Assembly: GCF_003182275.1 (NCBI RefSeq)
Contig: NZ_QGTR01000002.1
Coordinates: 248,001 to 312,000 of the forward strand
DNA: 64,000 bases
Reading direction: 5' to 3'
Source: Hoeflea marina
GTDB taxonomy: Bacteria > Pseudomonadota > Alphaproteobacteria > Rhizobiales > Rhizobiaceae
Shown here: piece by piece, positions 18,592-27,454 of the stretch
Layout: every line of letters starts with the position of its first letter
Position numbering within the stretch: the first letter of the stretch is position 1
Program-made: the position numbers and the translations under genes
The notes under the pieces: generated by a model
What the model saw: the letters and a program-made list of their open reading frames with translations, nothing else
The model's database searches: none
What the model was told of the DNA's origin: nothing

Positions 18592-19805
18592 GCGGGTTGT
18601 CCATGCTCCACCCCGAGACCGAGGCCGATGTCGCCCGCATGGTCGGTGAGGCCGCTGCCGCAAACACCACGCTCGAGATTGTCGGCGGCGGCACCCGCGC
18701 CGGCCTCGGCCGCCCGGTGCGGGCCGCCTCCGCGCTGTCGGTCGCCCGCCTTTCGGGCATCACCCATTACGACGCCGCCGAACTGGTGATGACGGCTCGC
18801 GCCGGCACGCCGTTGAGCGAGATCGAGGCGGCGCTCGCCGCCAACAACCAGATGCTCACCTTCGAGCCGATGGACCACCGCGGCCTGCTCGGCTCGACAG
18901 GAGAACCGACCATCGGCGGCGTCTTTGCCGCCAATGTCTCCGGCCCCAGGCGGCTCAGCGCCGGCGCGGCGCGCGACAGCCTGCTCGGCGTCCGCTTCGT
19001 CAATGGCTCGGGCGATATCGTCAAGAGCGGCGGCCGGGTGATGAAGAACGTCACCGGCCTCGATCTGGTCAAGCTGATGGCCGGCTCCTGGGGCACTCTG
19101 GGGGTCATCTGCGAGGTCACGTTCAAGGTGCTGCCGCGGCCCGAGGCAGCCGTCACCATCGTCGTCGGCGGCCTCAACGACGCGGAGGCCGCCCATGCGA
19201 TGGCCGCCGCGATGGCGCTGCCGGTGGAATGCTCCGGCGCCGCTCATCTGCCCGAGAGCCTGGTCCGCGCCTTCCTGGACGGCCGGCTCACGGGCGGGCC
19301 TGCCACGGTGCTCCGGCTCGAGGGCCTGACGCCGTCGGTCGCGGTCCGATCCGAGGCGCTGCAGGCGGTGATGGCCGGCCATGGCACGGTCGCCGTGCTC
19401 GACGCCGACGAGACCAGCCAGCTCTGGCGCGAGATCCGCGACGTCAAGCCGTTCGCCGACCGGCCAGGGAAGCCGGTGTGGCGGGTCTCGCTGGCGCCGA
19501 TGGCGGGCGAGCAACTGGTCGCGGCCTTGCGGCTGCACACCGGCGTCGACGCTTTTTACGACTGGCAGGGCGGCCTGGTCTGGCTGGCGATGGAGCAGGA
19601 CCCGGAGCCGGAGCTGATCCGTGGCTTCGTCAAGGCGCTCGGCGGCGGCCACGCCCAACTGGTTCGCGCCAACGCCGCCACCCGCTCTTCCGTGGCCGTC
19701 TTCGAGCCGCTGTCGCCGCCGCTCGAGGCGCTCACCCGCCGCCTCAAGATCCAGTTCGACCCGCAAGCCATTCTCAACCCCGGTCGCATGCTGGCCGGTG
19801 TGTGA
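18588..19805 (+). CDS. glcE: Glycolate oxidase subunit GlcE
   Basis: A 405-residue second FAD-binding PCMH subunit of glycolate oxidase. It shows IVGGGTRAGLGRP (about 28-40), GEPTIGGVFAANVSGPRR (about 105-122) and GSWGTLGVICEVTFKVLPRP, and lacks the histidine-rich substrate motif of GlcD, as is normal for GlcE. It starts with an ATG that overlaps the glcD stop by 4 bp, so the subunits are translationally coupled. It is followed by a small membrane-protein gene and then glcF. Confidence 0.95.
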   Translation: MSGLSMLHPETEADVARMVGEAAAANTTLEIVGGGTRAGLGRPVRAASALSVARLSGITHYDAAELVMTARAGTPLSEIEAALAANNQMLTFEPMDHRGLLGSTGEPTIGGVFAANVSGPRRLSAGAARDSLLGVRFVNGSGDIVKSGGRVMKNVTGLDLVKLMAGSWGTLGVICEVTFKVLPRPEAAVTIVVGGLNDAEAAHAMAAAMALPVECSGAAHLPESLVRAFLDGRLTGGPATVLRLEGLTPSVAVRSEALQAVMAGHGTVAVLDADETSQLWREIRDVKPFADRPGKPVWRVSLAPMAGEQLVAALRLHTGVDAFYDWQGGLVWLAMEQDPEPELIRGFVKALGGGHAQLVRANAATRSSVAVFEPLSPPLEALTRRLKIQFDPQAILNPGRMLAGV

Positions 19806-19848
19806 TACGCTCTTGGCCGCATTGTCCCTCTGATCACAGGAGCCTGCC

Positions 19849-20226
19849 ATGTCCAATCCGGAAGACGACCCGATCATCCGCCCGACCGACCGCTGGCTCG
19901 AGCCGGGCAAGACGAATATGCAGGTCATCTACATCCTGTATCTCGCATCCTTTGTCATCGGACTCACCGGACTGGTCGGCATCGTCATGGCCTACATCAA
20001 CCGCGGCAAGTCGGCGCCCTGGATCGAGACCCACTACACCTGGGCCATCCGCACCTTCTGGATCGGGCTGCTCTACTCGCTGGTGGCCTCGTTTCTGATG
20101 ATCATCGGCGTCGGCTTCCTGCTGATAATCGCGGTGGTCATCTGGGTCATTGTCCGCTGCATCATCGGGTTGCAGAAGATCGGCCGCAACGAGCCGGTCG
20201 CCAATCCGGAAAGCTGGTGGATCTGA
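19849..20226 (+). CDS. DUF4870-like small membrane protein within the glc operon
   Basis: A 125-residue protein with three hydrophobic segments (about residues 26-47, 66-85 and 88-108) and an amphipathic start. The pattern of an N-terminal soluble stretch, short loop with ETHYTWAIRTFW, and a tail with NPESWWI resembles DUF4870-type proteins. It lies between glcE (43 bp) and glcF (87 bp) on the same strand. Whether it serves the glycolate oxidase complex, for example as a membrane docking partner, is unknown; the insertion may be incidental. Confidence 0.75.
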   Translation: MSNPEDDPIIRPTDRWLEPGKTNMQVIYILYLASFVIGLTGLVGIVMAYINRGKSAPWIETHYTWAIRTFWIGLLYSLVASFLMIIGVGFLLIIAVVIWVIVRCIIGLQKIGRNEPVANPESWWI

Positions 20227-20312
20227 GCGGCCGCACGACCGCCGAAAGGTCGTGAGTGACCTTGCCGGGAGAACCGGCCGGGATGAAATGCGCATGCGGG
20301 AGCGAGAGTGAC

Positions 20313-21647
20313 ATGCAGACCAATTTCACAGCCGAGCAGCTGGCCGACTCAGGCGTGGCGGAATCCGAGAAGATCCTCAGGAAATGCGTCCATTGCGGCT
20401 TCTGCACCGCGACCTGTCCCACTTATGTGACGCTCGGCAACGAGCTCGACAGCCCGCGCGGCCGCATCTACCTGATCAAGGACATGCTGGAGAACGACCG
20501 TCCCGCCGACAGGCAGGTGGTCACCCATATCGACCGCTGCCTGTCGTGCCTTGCCTGCATGACCACATGCCCATCCGGCGTCAACTACATGCACCTGGTC
20601 GACCACGCCCGCGCCCATATCGAAAAGACCTACAGGCGGCCGCTCGCCGACCGGATGATCCGCGGTCTGCTGGCGCTGGTGCTGCCCCATCCCGGCCGCT
20701 TCCGCGCCTCGCTCCATGCCGCACGCCTCGGCCGCCCCTTCGCGCCGCTGTTCGCCGCCATCAAGCCGCTGCGTCCGCTCGCCGCCATGCTGCAACTGGC
20801 GCCCGCCTCGGTTCCCGAACCTTCGGAATTCGCCAGACCCGCCACCCATGCCGCAGCCGGCACAAGAAGCGGCCGCGTTGCCATCCTCACCGGCTGCGCC
20901 CAGCCTGTGCTCAAGCCCGGCATCAACGAGGCGACGATTTCGCTGCTCAACCGCATCGGCGTCGAGGTGGTGGTGCCGGAAGGCGAGGGCTGCTGCGGCG
21001 CGCTCGTCCACCACATGGGCCGCGAGGGTGACGCGCTGGAGGCGGCGCGAAAGAACATCGACGCCTGGACCAGGCTCATCGACAATGGCGGCCTCGACGC
21101 CATCATCATCACCGCATCGGGTTGCGGCACCACGATCAAGGACTACGGCTTCATGCTGCGCGGGGATGCCGCCTATGCCGAGAAGGCGGCGCGGGTCTCG
21201 GCACTCGCCAAGGACATCACCGAATACCTCGCCACAATCGACATGCCGGCCCCGGTCAACGGCGCGGGCCTCGTCGTCGCCTACCATTCCGCCTGCTCGA
21301 TGCAGCACGGGCAGGGCATCACGCTGCAGCCCAAGGCGCTCTTGCGCGCGGCCGGCTTCACCGTCAAGGATCCGCCCGAAGGCCATCTCTGCTGCGGCTC
21401 GGCCGGCACCTACAACATCATGCAGCCCGAGATCGCCCGCACGCTGCGCGACCGCAAGGTCAAGAACATCGAGCGCACCAGACCCGATCTCATCGCCACC
21501 GGCAATATCGGCTGCATGACCCAGATCGCCGGCGGCACCGCCATTCCCATCATCCACACTGTGGAACTGCTCGACTGGGTCTATGGCGGCAAGCGCCCGG
21601 CGGGATTGCCGGAGGCCGGCCACAGGGCAGCGGTTGCGGCAGAGTAG
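20313..21647 (+). CDS. glcF: Glycolate oxidase iron-sulfur subunit GlcF
   Basis: A 444-residue protein with two ferredoxin-type clusters near the N-terminus (CVHCGFCTATCPTY at about residues 25-38 and CLSCLACMTTCPSG at about 76-89) and two C-terminal CCG domains (GEGCCGALVHHMG and GHLCCGSAGTYN). It carries electrons from GlcD/GlcE to the quinone pool. The ATG at 20313 is used because the conserved part begins just after it; GGGAG/GAGAG lies 5-10 bp upstream. It is the last gene of the unit before a 436-bp gap. Confidence 0.95.
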   Translation: MQTNFTAEQLADSGVAESEKILRKCVHCGFCTATCPTYVTLGNELDSPRGRIYLIKDMLENDRPADRQVVTHIDRCLSCLACMTTCPSGVNYMHLVDHARAHIEKTYRRPLADRMIRGLLALVLPHPGRFRASLHAARLGRPFAPLFAAIKPLRPLAAMLQLAPASVPEPSEFARPATHAAAGTRSGRVAILTGCAQPVLKPGINEATISLLNRIGVEVVVPEGEGCCGALVHHMGREGDALEAARKNIDAWTRLIDNGGLDAIIITASGCGTTIKDYGFMLRGDAAYAEKAARVSALAKDITEYLATIDMPAPVNGAGLVVAYHSACSMQHGQGITLQPKALLRAAGFTVKDPPEGHLCCGSAGTYNIMQPEIARTLRDRKVKNIERTRPDLIATGNIGCMTQIAGGTAIPIIHTVELLDWVYGGKRPAGLPEAGHRAAVAAE

Positions 21648-22030
21648 CTGCAACATCCCGGGGGCATTCCGGAAACGTCCGGTCAGGCGGCGCGGCTCGG
21701 TTCCTTGTACGGCTCAACCGCCGTCATCTCCCCCCTCACCGACAAAATCTACAGCTTGGACCTCACGGCCCAAGGCTGTGATTTTGTATCCTCTCCCACC
21801 GGGGGAGAGGAAGCAATTTCAGCGTCTTAACGAAGTTAAGCGCTAGAAATTGCAGGTAAGGGGATCGTTGCGCTGCGCAGATGTGTGAATCCCGGGGTGA
21901 GTGGGGGCGCATGAAACCCTCGGGCTATGGCGACAGCGACATCTTCCGGCGAAGCGGAAATCGACGCAATCGGGATCGAGGGGACGGAACACCGTTGTCC
22001 GAGCGGGGGCGGCCCGCAGGCCACGAAAAA
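21648..22030. other. Intergenic region after glcF holding a palindromic element
   Basis: No supported gene lies between glcF and the convergent L,D-transpeptidase gene. The main content is the three-hairpin element at 21731-21863, described separately. The stretch 21864-22024 has short unlikely reading frames and no clear promoter; a terminator begins at 22025. Confidence 0.7.
21731..21863. repeat. Composite palindromic intergenic element (RIME/MITE-like)
   Basis: A 133-bp segment with imperfect inverted ends (CCCCTCACC at 21732-21740 and GGTAAGGGG at 21855-21863, 8 of 9 positions) enclosing three consecutive hairpins. Hairpin 1: ACAAAATC, ACAGC and TTGG (21742-21759) pair with CCAA, GCTGT and GATTTTGT (21770-21787), with two single-base bulges. 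Hairpin 2: CCTCTCCC (21790-21797) pairs with GGGAGAGG (21803-21810). Hairpin 3: GCAATTTC, AGCG and CTTAAC (21813-21831) pair with GTTAAG, CGCT and GAAATTGC (21835-21853) around a GAA loop. Size and build resemble the roughly 130-bp RIME elements of rhizobia; identity is an inference. Confidence 0.65.
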
Positions 22031-22053
22031 AGCCCGGATCGCTCCGGGCTTTT
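22025..22053 (-). terminator. Terminator of the first L,D-transpeptidase gene
   Basis: AGCCCGGA (22031-22038) and TCCGGGCT (22043-22050) form a perfect 8-bp stem with a 4-nt loop. Read on the minus strand the stem is followed by TTTTTT, so it should end the transcript of the gene at 22084-22788. The plus-strand side has TTT, so it may act in both directions. Confidence 0.9.
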
Positions 22054-22083
22054 GACTGCGCGATTGGATCGGGCGTGCAGGCC

Positions 22084-22788
22084 TCAGCCGCCGAACAGCG
22101 TGCTGATGATGTCGACGCCGCGGTCGTTGTAGAAATTGTCGCCGAGCTTGCTGCCCGGACCGATGACAATCACCTTTGAGCCGATGGACGCCTGTTGATA
22201 GAGGTGTTCGACATCCTTGTTCATCATCCGGATGCAGCCCGATGACATGTTCTGGCCGATGGTCCAGGGCTGGTTGGTGCCGTGGATGCGGAAGATGGTG
22301 TCGCGGCCGCCCTTGTAGAGATACATGGCGCGGGCGCCGAGCGGATTGTTGGGGCCGCCCTTGACGAAGGCCGGGATCTTGTTTCCCTTGGCACGTTCCC
22401 TGGCGATCATCGTCGCTGGCGGGCGCCAGTCCGGCCACTCGGCCTTGCGTCCGACCTTGACCACGCCGGACCAGCCGAAACCTTCGCGGCCGACGCCGAC
22501 GCCGTAGCGGATGGCGCGGTTCTGGCCCTGGACATAGTAGAGATACTTGGTGTTGGTATCGATGATGATGGTGCCCGGCTGTTCGTCGGTGACCAGCCTC
22601 ACCTTGCGGCGCATGAATTCCGGCTTGGGCTGCTTGGACTGCGAGACCTGGATCACCGGCAGGGCGTCTGCCGCAAGCCCCGGCGCCGGAGCGGGCGCGA
22701 TCGGCAGGGCCGATGCAGGCGCCAGCGGAGTGGCAAGCATCACGGCAGCTGCCAGTGCGCCGGTCAGGATGGAACGGAATTGGCTCAT
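22084..22788 (-). CDS. L,D-transpeptidase (YkuD domain)
   Basis: A 234-residue exported protein: an N-terminal signal peptide of about 27 residues (SILTGALAAAVMLATPLAPASA) and a YkuD domain at about 70-220. The catalytic motif is complete: H169-G-T, then S183-G-C185-I-R187. Such enzymes make 3-3 cross-links in peptidoglycan or attach proteins to it in the periplasm; in rhizobia they also link outer-membrane proteins to the wall. It is a close relative of the gene at 22988-23755, sharing KYLYYV, YGVGVG, NNPLGARAMYL and IHGTN, so the two are probably an old tandem duplication. Each has its own terminator. Confidence 0.93.
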   Translation of the reverse strand: MSQFRSILTGALAAAVMLATPLAPASALPIAPAPAPGLAADALPVIQVSQSKQPKPEFMRRKVRLVTDEQPGTIIIDTNTKYLYYVQGQNRAIRYGVGVGREGFGWSGVVKVGRKAEWPDWRPPATMIARERAKGNKIPAFVKGGPNNPLGARAMYLYKGGRDTIFRIHGTNQPWTIGQNMSSGCIRMMNKDVEHLYQQASIGSKVIVIGPGSKLGDNFYNDRGVDIISTLFGG

Positions 22789-22924
22789 GAAAGTCCCTCT
22801 GCGATAAGTGTATGGTGTCCCCGAGTCACAAAACTACCATCTCGCGCCAGTTGATCAACCTTGAATGCGGAGAATAATCGGCCTGCGCTTCAACAGATCG
22901 TGAATTTCCCGTTGGCGCCTGCTG

Positions 22925-22956
22925 AAAAACCCGGCGTTTCTTCGGAAATGCCGGGT
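22925..22956 (-). terminator. Terminator of the second L,D-transpeptidase gene
   Basis: A 13-bp stem (22927-22939 with 22944-22956, one G-T wobble) is closed by a loop read as TTCG on the plus strand. On the minus strand the stem is followed by TTTTT, making a strong rho-independent terminator 31 bp after the stop codon at 22988. Confidence 0.9.
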
Positions 22957-22987
22957 TCGATTTCGAAGCCGCAAGTAGCAGCAAGCC

Positions 22988-23755
22988 TCAGATCACGATG
23001 ACCTTGGCGCCGACGGAGGCGCGCTCGTAGAGATCGACCACGTCCTCGTTGCGCATGCGGATGCAGCCGGATGACACTGCCTGGCCGATGGTCCAGGGCG
23101 CGTTGGTGCCGTGGATGCGGTAGAGCGTCGAGCCCAGATACATCGCGCGGGCGCCGAGCGGATTGTCCGGTCCGCCTTCCATGTGCGTGGGCAGGATGCG
23201 GCCTTCATTGAGCCGGACCCGGGTGATCATTTCGGCCGGCGGATTCCATTGCGGCCACTCTGCCTTGCGGGTGATGCGGTGGGTTCCCGCCCATTCGAAC
23301 CCGGGCTTGCCGACACCGACGCCGTAGCGCCGCGCCTGGCCGTTGCCCGTCACGTAGTAGAGATATTTGTTGTTGGTATCGATGACGATGGTGCCCGGCT
23401 TTTCGGCGCTGTCGTAGCGGACCATCTGCGGCAGGAAGCGCTGGTCGATCTGCGGCTGTGCGGCAGGCTTGCTGCGCGCCGTGCCCGCGGCGGCCACCCG
23501 CTGCGGCGCGACGCCGCGCGGCCGCTGGTACATCACCTGCCGGGCGGCCGGCTGCCGCGTCGAGCGGTAGACCACGGTGCCGCCGCGCGGCGCGGCCGGG
23601 CTGCGAAGCTGCAGCACCCAGGGAGCGGACAGGTCGGGGCTGAGCACCACGGGCGGGCGCTGGCCGTAGCGCTCGCCGGCGGCGGCCGGGGTGAGGGAAT
23701 GGGCCAGAAGCCCGGCGGCAAGGCCGGTGGCCATCATCAGGGCAAGGTGTTTCAT
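22988..23755 (-). CDS. L,D-transpeptidase (YkuD domain), second paralogue
   Basis: A 255-residue exported YkuD-domain transpeptidase. The ATG at 23755 opens a clear signal peptide (KHLALMMATGLAAGLLAHS..AAAG, cleavage near residue 26) and has GGAG about 9 bp upstream. Residues 30-105 are a proline, arginine and alanine-rich linker; the catalytic domain follows, with H215-G-T and S229-G-C231-I-R233. The expected role is peptidoglycan 3-3 cross-linking or protein anchoring in the periplasm. It lies upstream of, and on the same strand as, its paralogue but is separated by a strong terminator. Confidence 0.93.
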   Translation of the reverse strand: MKHLALMMATGLAAGLLAHSLTPAAAGERYGQRPPVVLSPDLSAPWVLQLRSPAAPRGGTVVYRSTRQPAARQVMYQRPRGVAPQRVAAAGTARSKPAAQPQIDQRFLPQMVRYDSAEKPGTIVIDTNNKYLYYVTGNGQARRYGVGVGKPGFEWAGTHRITRKAEWPQWNPPAEMITRVRLNEGRILPTHMEGGPDNPLGARAMYLGSTLYRIHGTNAPWTIGQAVSSGCIRMRNEDVVDLYERASVGAKVIVI

Positions 23756-23977
23756 CGGACGCACTCTCCACTTTTCGTCGGACGGATGGGCTGGCTGTCG
23801 GGCCGGCCCGGATTGCAGCCATGCTGGGCCTGGCGCACCACCAAATCGTGAATCGGGTTTCATAAAATGCGGCTTTGCGGCTAAACTTGCCGGTAGGGTT
23901 ATCGGCCGGTTGAGGAACGCGGTTATCATCCTGTTAAATGTGGAAATTCAGCGGTTAACGAGAGGATTGGCAGGCAC

Positions 23978-24613
23978 ATGGCGCATGAGAACGGCTTGGT
24001 CACCGGCGACGACGGCAAGGTCCGCTGCTTCTGGCACGGCAATCTTCCGGACTATCTGGCCTATCACGACAATGAGTGGGGCCGCCCGGTCGCCGACGAT
24101 GTCCGTCTGTTCGAAAAGATCTGCCTCGAGGGGTTCCAGTCCGGACTCTCCTGGCTCACCATTCTGCGCAAGCGCGAGAATTTCCGCTTGGCCTTTGCCG
24201 GCTTCGACTTCCACCAGGTGGCGAAATTCGACGACGGCGACATCGCGCGCCTGCTCGAGGACAAGGGCATCGTCCGCCATCGCGGCAAGATCGTCTCCAC
24301 CATCAACAATGCCCGGCGCGCCATCGAGATGGAGGCCGAGCACGGCTCGCTCGGCGCCTGGTTCTGGCGCCACGAGCCAGGGCCGGAGGACCGCCCGGAG
24401 GTCTTTGATTACCAGACCCTGCGTGCCAACCCGACGACCGCGGTCTCGGTGCGCATCTCCAAGGAGCTCAAGAAGCTCGGCTGGAGCTTTGTCGGCCCCA
24501 CCACCATCTACGCCTTCATGCAGGCCATGGGCATGGTCAACGACCACATCGAGGGCTGCTGCTGCCGTCCCAGCATCGAACAGCTCAGGCGGGATTTTGT
24601 CCGTCCCGCCTGA
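23978..24613 (+). CDS. tag: DNA-3-methyladenine glycosylase I
   Basis: A 211-residue base-excision repair glycosylase that removes 3-methyladenine from alkylated DNA. The zinc ligands are visible: C17 and H30 with the same 13-residue spacing as in Escherichia coli Tag, and the histidine and cysteine of HIEGC near residue 195. The characteristic RCFWHGNLPDYLAYHDNEWGRP start and FEKICLEGFQSGLSW segment are conserved. It overlaps or abuts the downstream DUF1801 gene. Confidence 0.95.
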   Translation: MAHENGLVTGDDGKVRCFWHGNLPDYLAYHDNEWGRPVADDVRLFEKICLEGFQSGLSWLTILRKRENFRLAFAGFDFHQVAKFDDGDIARLLEDKGIVRHRGKIVSTINNARRAIEMEAEHGSLGAWFWRHEPGPEDRPEVFDYQTLRANPTTAVSVRISKELKKLGWSFVGPTTIYAFMQAMGMVNDHIEGCCCRPSIEQLRRDFVRPA

Positions 24614-25034
24614 TCCGGCCTCGCGCGCCGTCGCGTCGCCGCCGCCGGCCGAGGTCGCGGCCGGTTTCGATCGCCATGCCGCTCCGCTTCGCGATCGGCT
24701 GCTGGCGCTGCGCGCTCTGGTCTTCGACACTGCCGCATCCCGGCCGGAGATCGGACCCCTCTTGGAATCGCTCAAATGGGGCGAACCCAGCTACACGCCG
24801 GAAAGACGGCGCGTCGGCTCGTCCGTGCGGCTGGGCGCCCGGACCGACGGAAGCGTTGCGCTCTGCTTCATATGTCACACCAATCTGGTCGAGACGTTCC
24901 GCGGGCTCTATTCGGACGATCTCTGCTTCGAGGGCAATCGCGCCATCATCTGCGCGCCGGACGCGCCGCTGGCCGCCGAACCGCTCGGCCACTGTATCGC
25001 CCTGGCGCTCACCTGGCATCTGCGCTCGCGTTGA
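24597..25034 (+). CDS. DUF1801 domain protein
   Basis: A protein of about 145 residues with a DUF1801 (YdhG-like) domain: LLALRALVFDTAASRP, ESLKWGEPSYTPE and the tail HCIALALTWHLRSR. The function of this iron-chaperone-like fold in bacteria is unsettled. The frame has no good ATG; TTG at 24597, preceded by AGGCGGG, is the best start and overlaps the tag gene by 17 bp, implying coupled translation. The start is uncertain by some 20 residues. No link to DNA repair is known beyond the position. Confidence 0.7.
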   Translation: MSVPPDPASRAVASPPPAEVAAGFDRHAAPLRDRLLALRALVFDTAASRPEIGPLLESLKWGEPSYTPERRRVGSSVRLGARTDGSVALCFICHTNLVETFRGLYSDDLCFEGNRAIICAPDAPLAAEPLGHCIALALTWHLRSR

Positions 25035-25577
25035 GCGGCCGACCGTCGCTTCCACCGCATCAGCCCGACGTCCGGAGCATCGCGGTGTGCAAAGACGCAC
25101 AGCATCGGTGCCGGGTCGGACGTATCGATGCGTGGCGGAGAGATGCACAAGGACGCCCCGATGCCGATCAGCCCAGCCTTCACCCTGTTCGCCGGCGCGG
25201 TTGCCGGCTGCAGCGTCACGCCGCTCCTGCGGACCGCAATCCGCGGCTGGAAGGCGGGACGCTGCCAGCAGAATGGTGCGCGGCACAAGGGCAGCGCGGG
25301 GCCAGCCGCTCAGGTCTCACCCCCCGCGAGCGCGCGCGATGCAACTCCGTTGACCGATTCCAGGCGGTATTTCGTCCGTGCCCCCTCAGGGTGCGTGACC
25401 GAGCGGTGGTGACTGGCCGGCGACCGTGACACCGCCGCCGGACGTTCGTGCAGACGCCGGAACTGCGACGGCTTCGGGCCGCCACGCCCGGCGCTCAACC
25501 CACGGGCAAGCCCGATGCGGTATGAGCGCGAATGCCTTCGGCATCGGGGCCGGAGCGACAGCGAGCAGGAGCGCGCC
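25035..25577. other. Gene-poor interval
   Basis: No well-supported gene was seen in these 543 bp. A short plus-strand frame at 25128-25412 could encode a 94-residue protein with one hydrophobic segment (PAFTLFAGAVAGCSV), but it lacks a convincing ribosome-binding site and its C-terminal half looks random. No repeat or terminator hairpin was recognised. Confidence 0.5.
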
Positions 25578-25919
25578 ATGACAAGCATCCTCACCGGCAA
25601 TGCCTACCCCTCCACCTCGCCGGCCAGGATCGGCGCCGACCGCAGTGACTTGGGCGGCAGGGATGTCATCGAGGAGTTCAGCAAGTGGGCCCACATGAGC
25701 AAAGCCGAGCAGATCCGCGCGAGATATCTTGAGCAGCACGACATGTCCGAGGCGGACCTCAAGGAGATGAGCGAAAGCGAGCGCGAATCGGTCGAGGACG
25801 AGATCGCGCAACTGGTCCTGCGGGCCTACAAGATGCCGAGCCAGGATGCCGCTCCATCCGGTCAGTCGGGCATGCTGCTCAACCTGCGTCTTTCCTCGAT
25901 GGCGCTGGAGTCGGACTAG
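25578..25919 (+). CDS. Small hypothetical protein
   Basis: A 113-residue soluble protein of unknown function. The middle (residues 28-85) is acidic, charged and probably helical, with SKAEQIRARYLEQHDMSEADLKEMSESERESVEDEI; both ends look disordered. The ATG at 25578 has AGGAG at 25566-25570. The central pattern of a short helical domain with an acidic stretch resembles rhizobial small proteins annotated as hypothetical. It is a single gene with no obvious partners. Confidence 0.65.
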   Translation: MTSILTGNAYPSTSPARIGADRSDLGGRDVIEEFSKWAHMSKAEQIRARYLEQHDMSEADLKEMSESERESVEDEIAQLVLRAYKMPSQDAAPSGQSGMLLNLRLSSMALESD

Positions 25920-26122
25920 CCGCATTCGCAGACACACTTGCTGCAGGGCGGGCTCGGCCGTCGCCAGCGAGGCGGCCGTTTCAGGGTTGCGCGGCACAGG
26001 CGGATACGGGGCCGCCCGCGCCGGATTGGCATCGCAATTTCCCCCATGATCAAGGGAACCGAAGCCTGATCAGGACGTTATCAGTCCATAGGGACGACAA
26101 ACGTTAATCCATGGAGTGTCCA

Positions 26123-26557
26123 ATGCTCAAGTTCGCAATCAAATCGCTGCTGGCGGCGTCCATCTGCCTGTCTGCGATCATTCCGGTGTCGGCCGCGCAG
26201 GTCATGCCGCAGAAGCCGCTTCAGCTGACAGAGAACGCCCAGGTGATCCAGGTGCGCGATGGTCGGCGGGGCTTCTACCGCCATCGCAACCATGGCTACT
26301 ACAACGGCCACCGCGGCTACCGTGACCGTCGGGCCGGCTACCGCCGCTACAATGGTTACTGGTTCCCGCCCGCAGCCTTTGCGCTGGGCGCGATCATCGG
26401 CGGCACGATCAACAACAACTCCAATGTCCGGCCGGGTTATCTGAGCCCGCAGCACATTCGCTACTGCGAAAACCGCTACCGGTCTTACCGTCAGTACGAC
26501 AACACCTTCCAGCCGTACAACGGACCGCGGCAGGCATGCCGTTCACCGTACTACTGA
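26123..26557 (+). CDS. BA14K family protein, paralogue 1
   Basis: A 144-residue exported protein with a signal peptide (about residues 1-26, ending SAA), a low-complexity arginine/tyrosine/histidine-rich middle ([19 protein letters not shown]), one hydrophobic segment ([14 protein letters not shown], about 77-91) and the C-terminal BA14K motif ([21 protein letters not shown], about 115-135). The family is named after a Brucella abortus immunoreactive protein with lectin-like properties. GGAG at 26113-26116 fixes the ATG at 26123. Its neighbour at 27011 is a clear paralogue. Confidence 0.9.
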   Translation: MLKFAIKSLLAASICLSAIIPVSAAQVMPQKPLQLTENAQVIQVRDGRRGFYRHRNHGYYNGHRGYRDRRAGYRRYNGYWFPPAAFALGAIIGGTINNNSNVRPGYLSPQHIRYCENRYRSYRQYDNTFQPYNGPRQACRSPYY

Positions 26558-27010
26558 GCCATCCTGAAGGCCGGGTCGAGGTGAGCCTTGAGCTTCGCCC
26601 GCCCGGCCACAGGGTCGTCGCATGCCGCGCAGAGATGCGCGGCACAGCCGCGTGATAGTCATGCCGTCCGGCGTTGGCGGCGATTGAGATCAAATTTCAT
26701 TGCGTGCAAATGGATACGGGCGGTGGGGCGGAAATCCTGTGCAGCCGGCGTCCGGCGGGGGATTGTCGAGGCTAGTTCCTCTGACCTCTTGGCGGGCGTT
26801 GCTTCGGCTTCGGTGCGTGACTAGTTTCCATTCGCCAGGCCTATTGGTTTTCCGATCTTGATCTATTGACGGACTGCCGCCACAATGACGGGGCGTTTGG
26901 AGAATTCGGGGTCATCACGAGACTTGATCGTGACCGCCGGGACGGGGCAGGCCGGTTCGACGCGCTTCGTGAGACATCACGAAAACCTTGAACTTGAGGA
27001 GTCCACCATC
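26558..27010. other. Interval between the two BA14K genes
   Basis: These 453 bp hold no supported gene. The region 26820-26880 is lower in GC than its surroundings and probably contains the promoter of the second BA14K gene. No terminator with a T-tract was found after the first gene. Confidence 0.5.
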
Positions 27011-27454
27011 ATGTCCAGTCTCATCATCAAGTCTCTGGTGTCGGCAGCCTTCGTGCTGTCGTCGCTGATGCCGGCCGCTGCCCTGCCGGTGATGCCTCAC
27101 GCCCCCGCGATTCAGCAGGGCCAGTCCCCCGAGGTCATCCAGGTCCGTGACCACCGGCGCGGCTTTTACCGCCACCGCCATCACGGCTATTACAATGGCC
27201 ACCGCGGCTATCGCCACCACCGTCACGGCTATCGTCGGCACAATGGCTACTGGTTCCCGCCCGCAGCCTTCGCGCTCGGCGCCATTATCGGCGGCGCCAT
27301 TGCCAGCCAGCCCCATGTCGTGGTCCGGCCCGGCTATCTCAGCGCCAGTCATGTCCGATACTGCTACAACCGCTACCGCTCCTACCGGCAGTATGACAAC
27401 AGTTTCCAGCCCTATCACGGCCCGCGGCGTATCTGCCGGTCGCCGTATTATTGA
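27011..27454 (+). CDS. BA14K family protein, paralogue 2
   Basis: A 147-residue exported protein that mirrors the first paralogue: signal peptide (residues 1-24), [21 protein letters not shown] middle, [16 protein letters not shown] segment and the BA14K motif [21 protein letters not shown]. The histidine content of the middle is higher. GAGGAG at 26996-27001 precedes the ATG at 27011. The pair probably arose by tandem duplication with divergence of the linker. The cell-surface or periplasmic role is not known. Confidence 0.9.
   Translation: MSSLIIKSLVSAAFVLSSLMPAAALPVMPHAPAIQQGQSPEVIQVRDHRRGFYRHRHHGYYNGHRGYRHHRHGYRRHNGYWFPPAAFALGAIIGGAIASQPHVVVRPGYLSASHVRYCYNRYRSYRQYDNSFQPYHGPRRICRSPYY

Noticed and set aside
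21731-21863. CRISPR-like array
   Set aside because: The hairpins differ from each other and there are no equal-length spacers.
25128-25412. 94-codon frame with a hydrophobic segment
   Set aside because: No good ribosome-binding site; C-terminal half looks random. Kept only as a remark for the interval.
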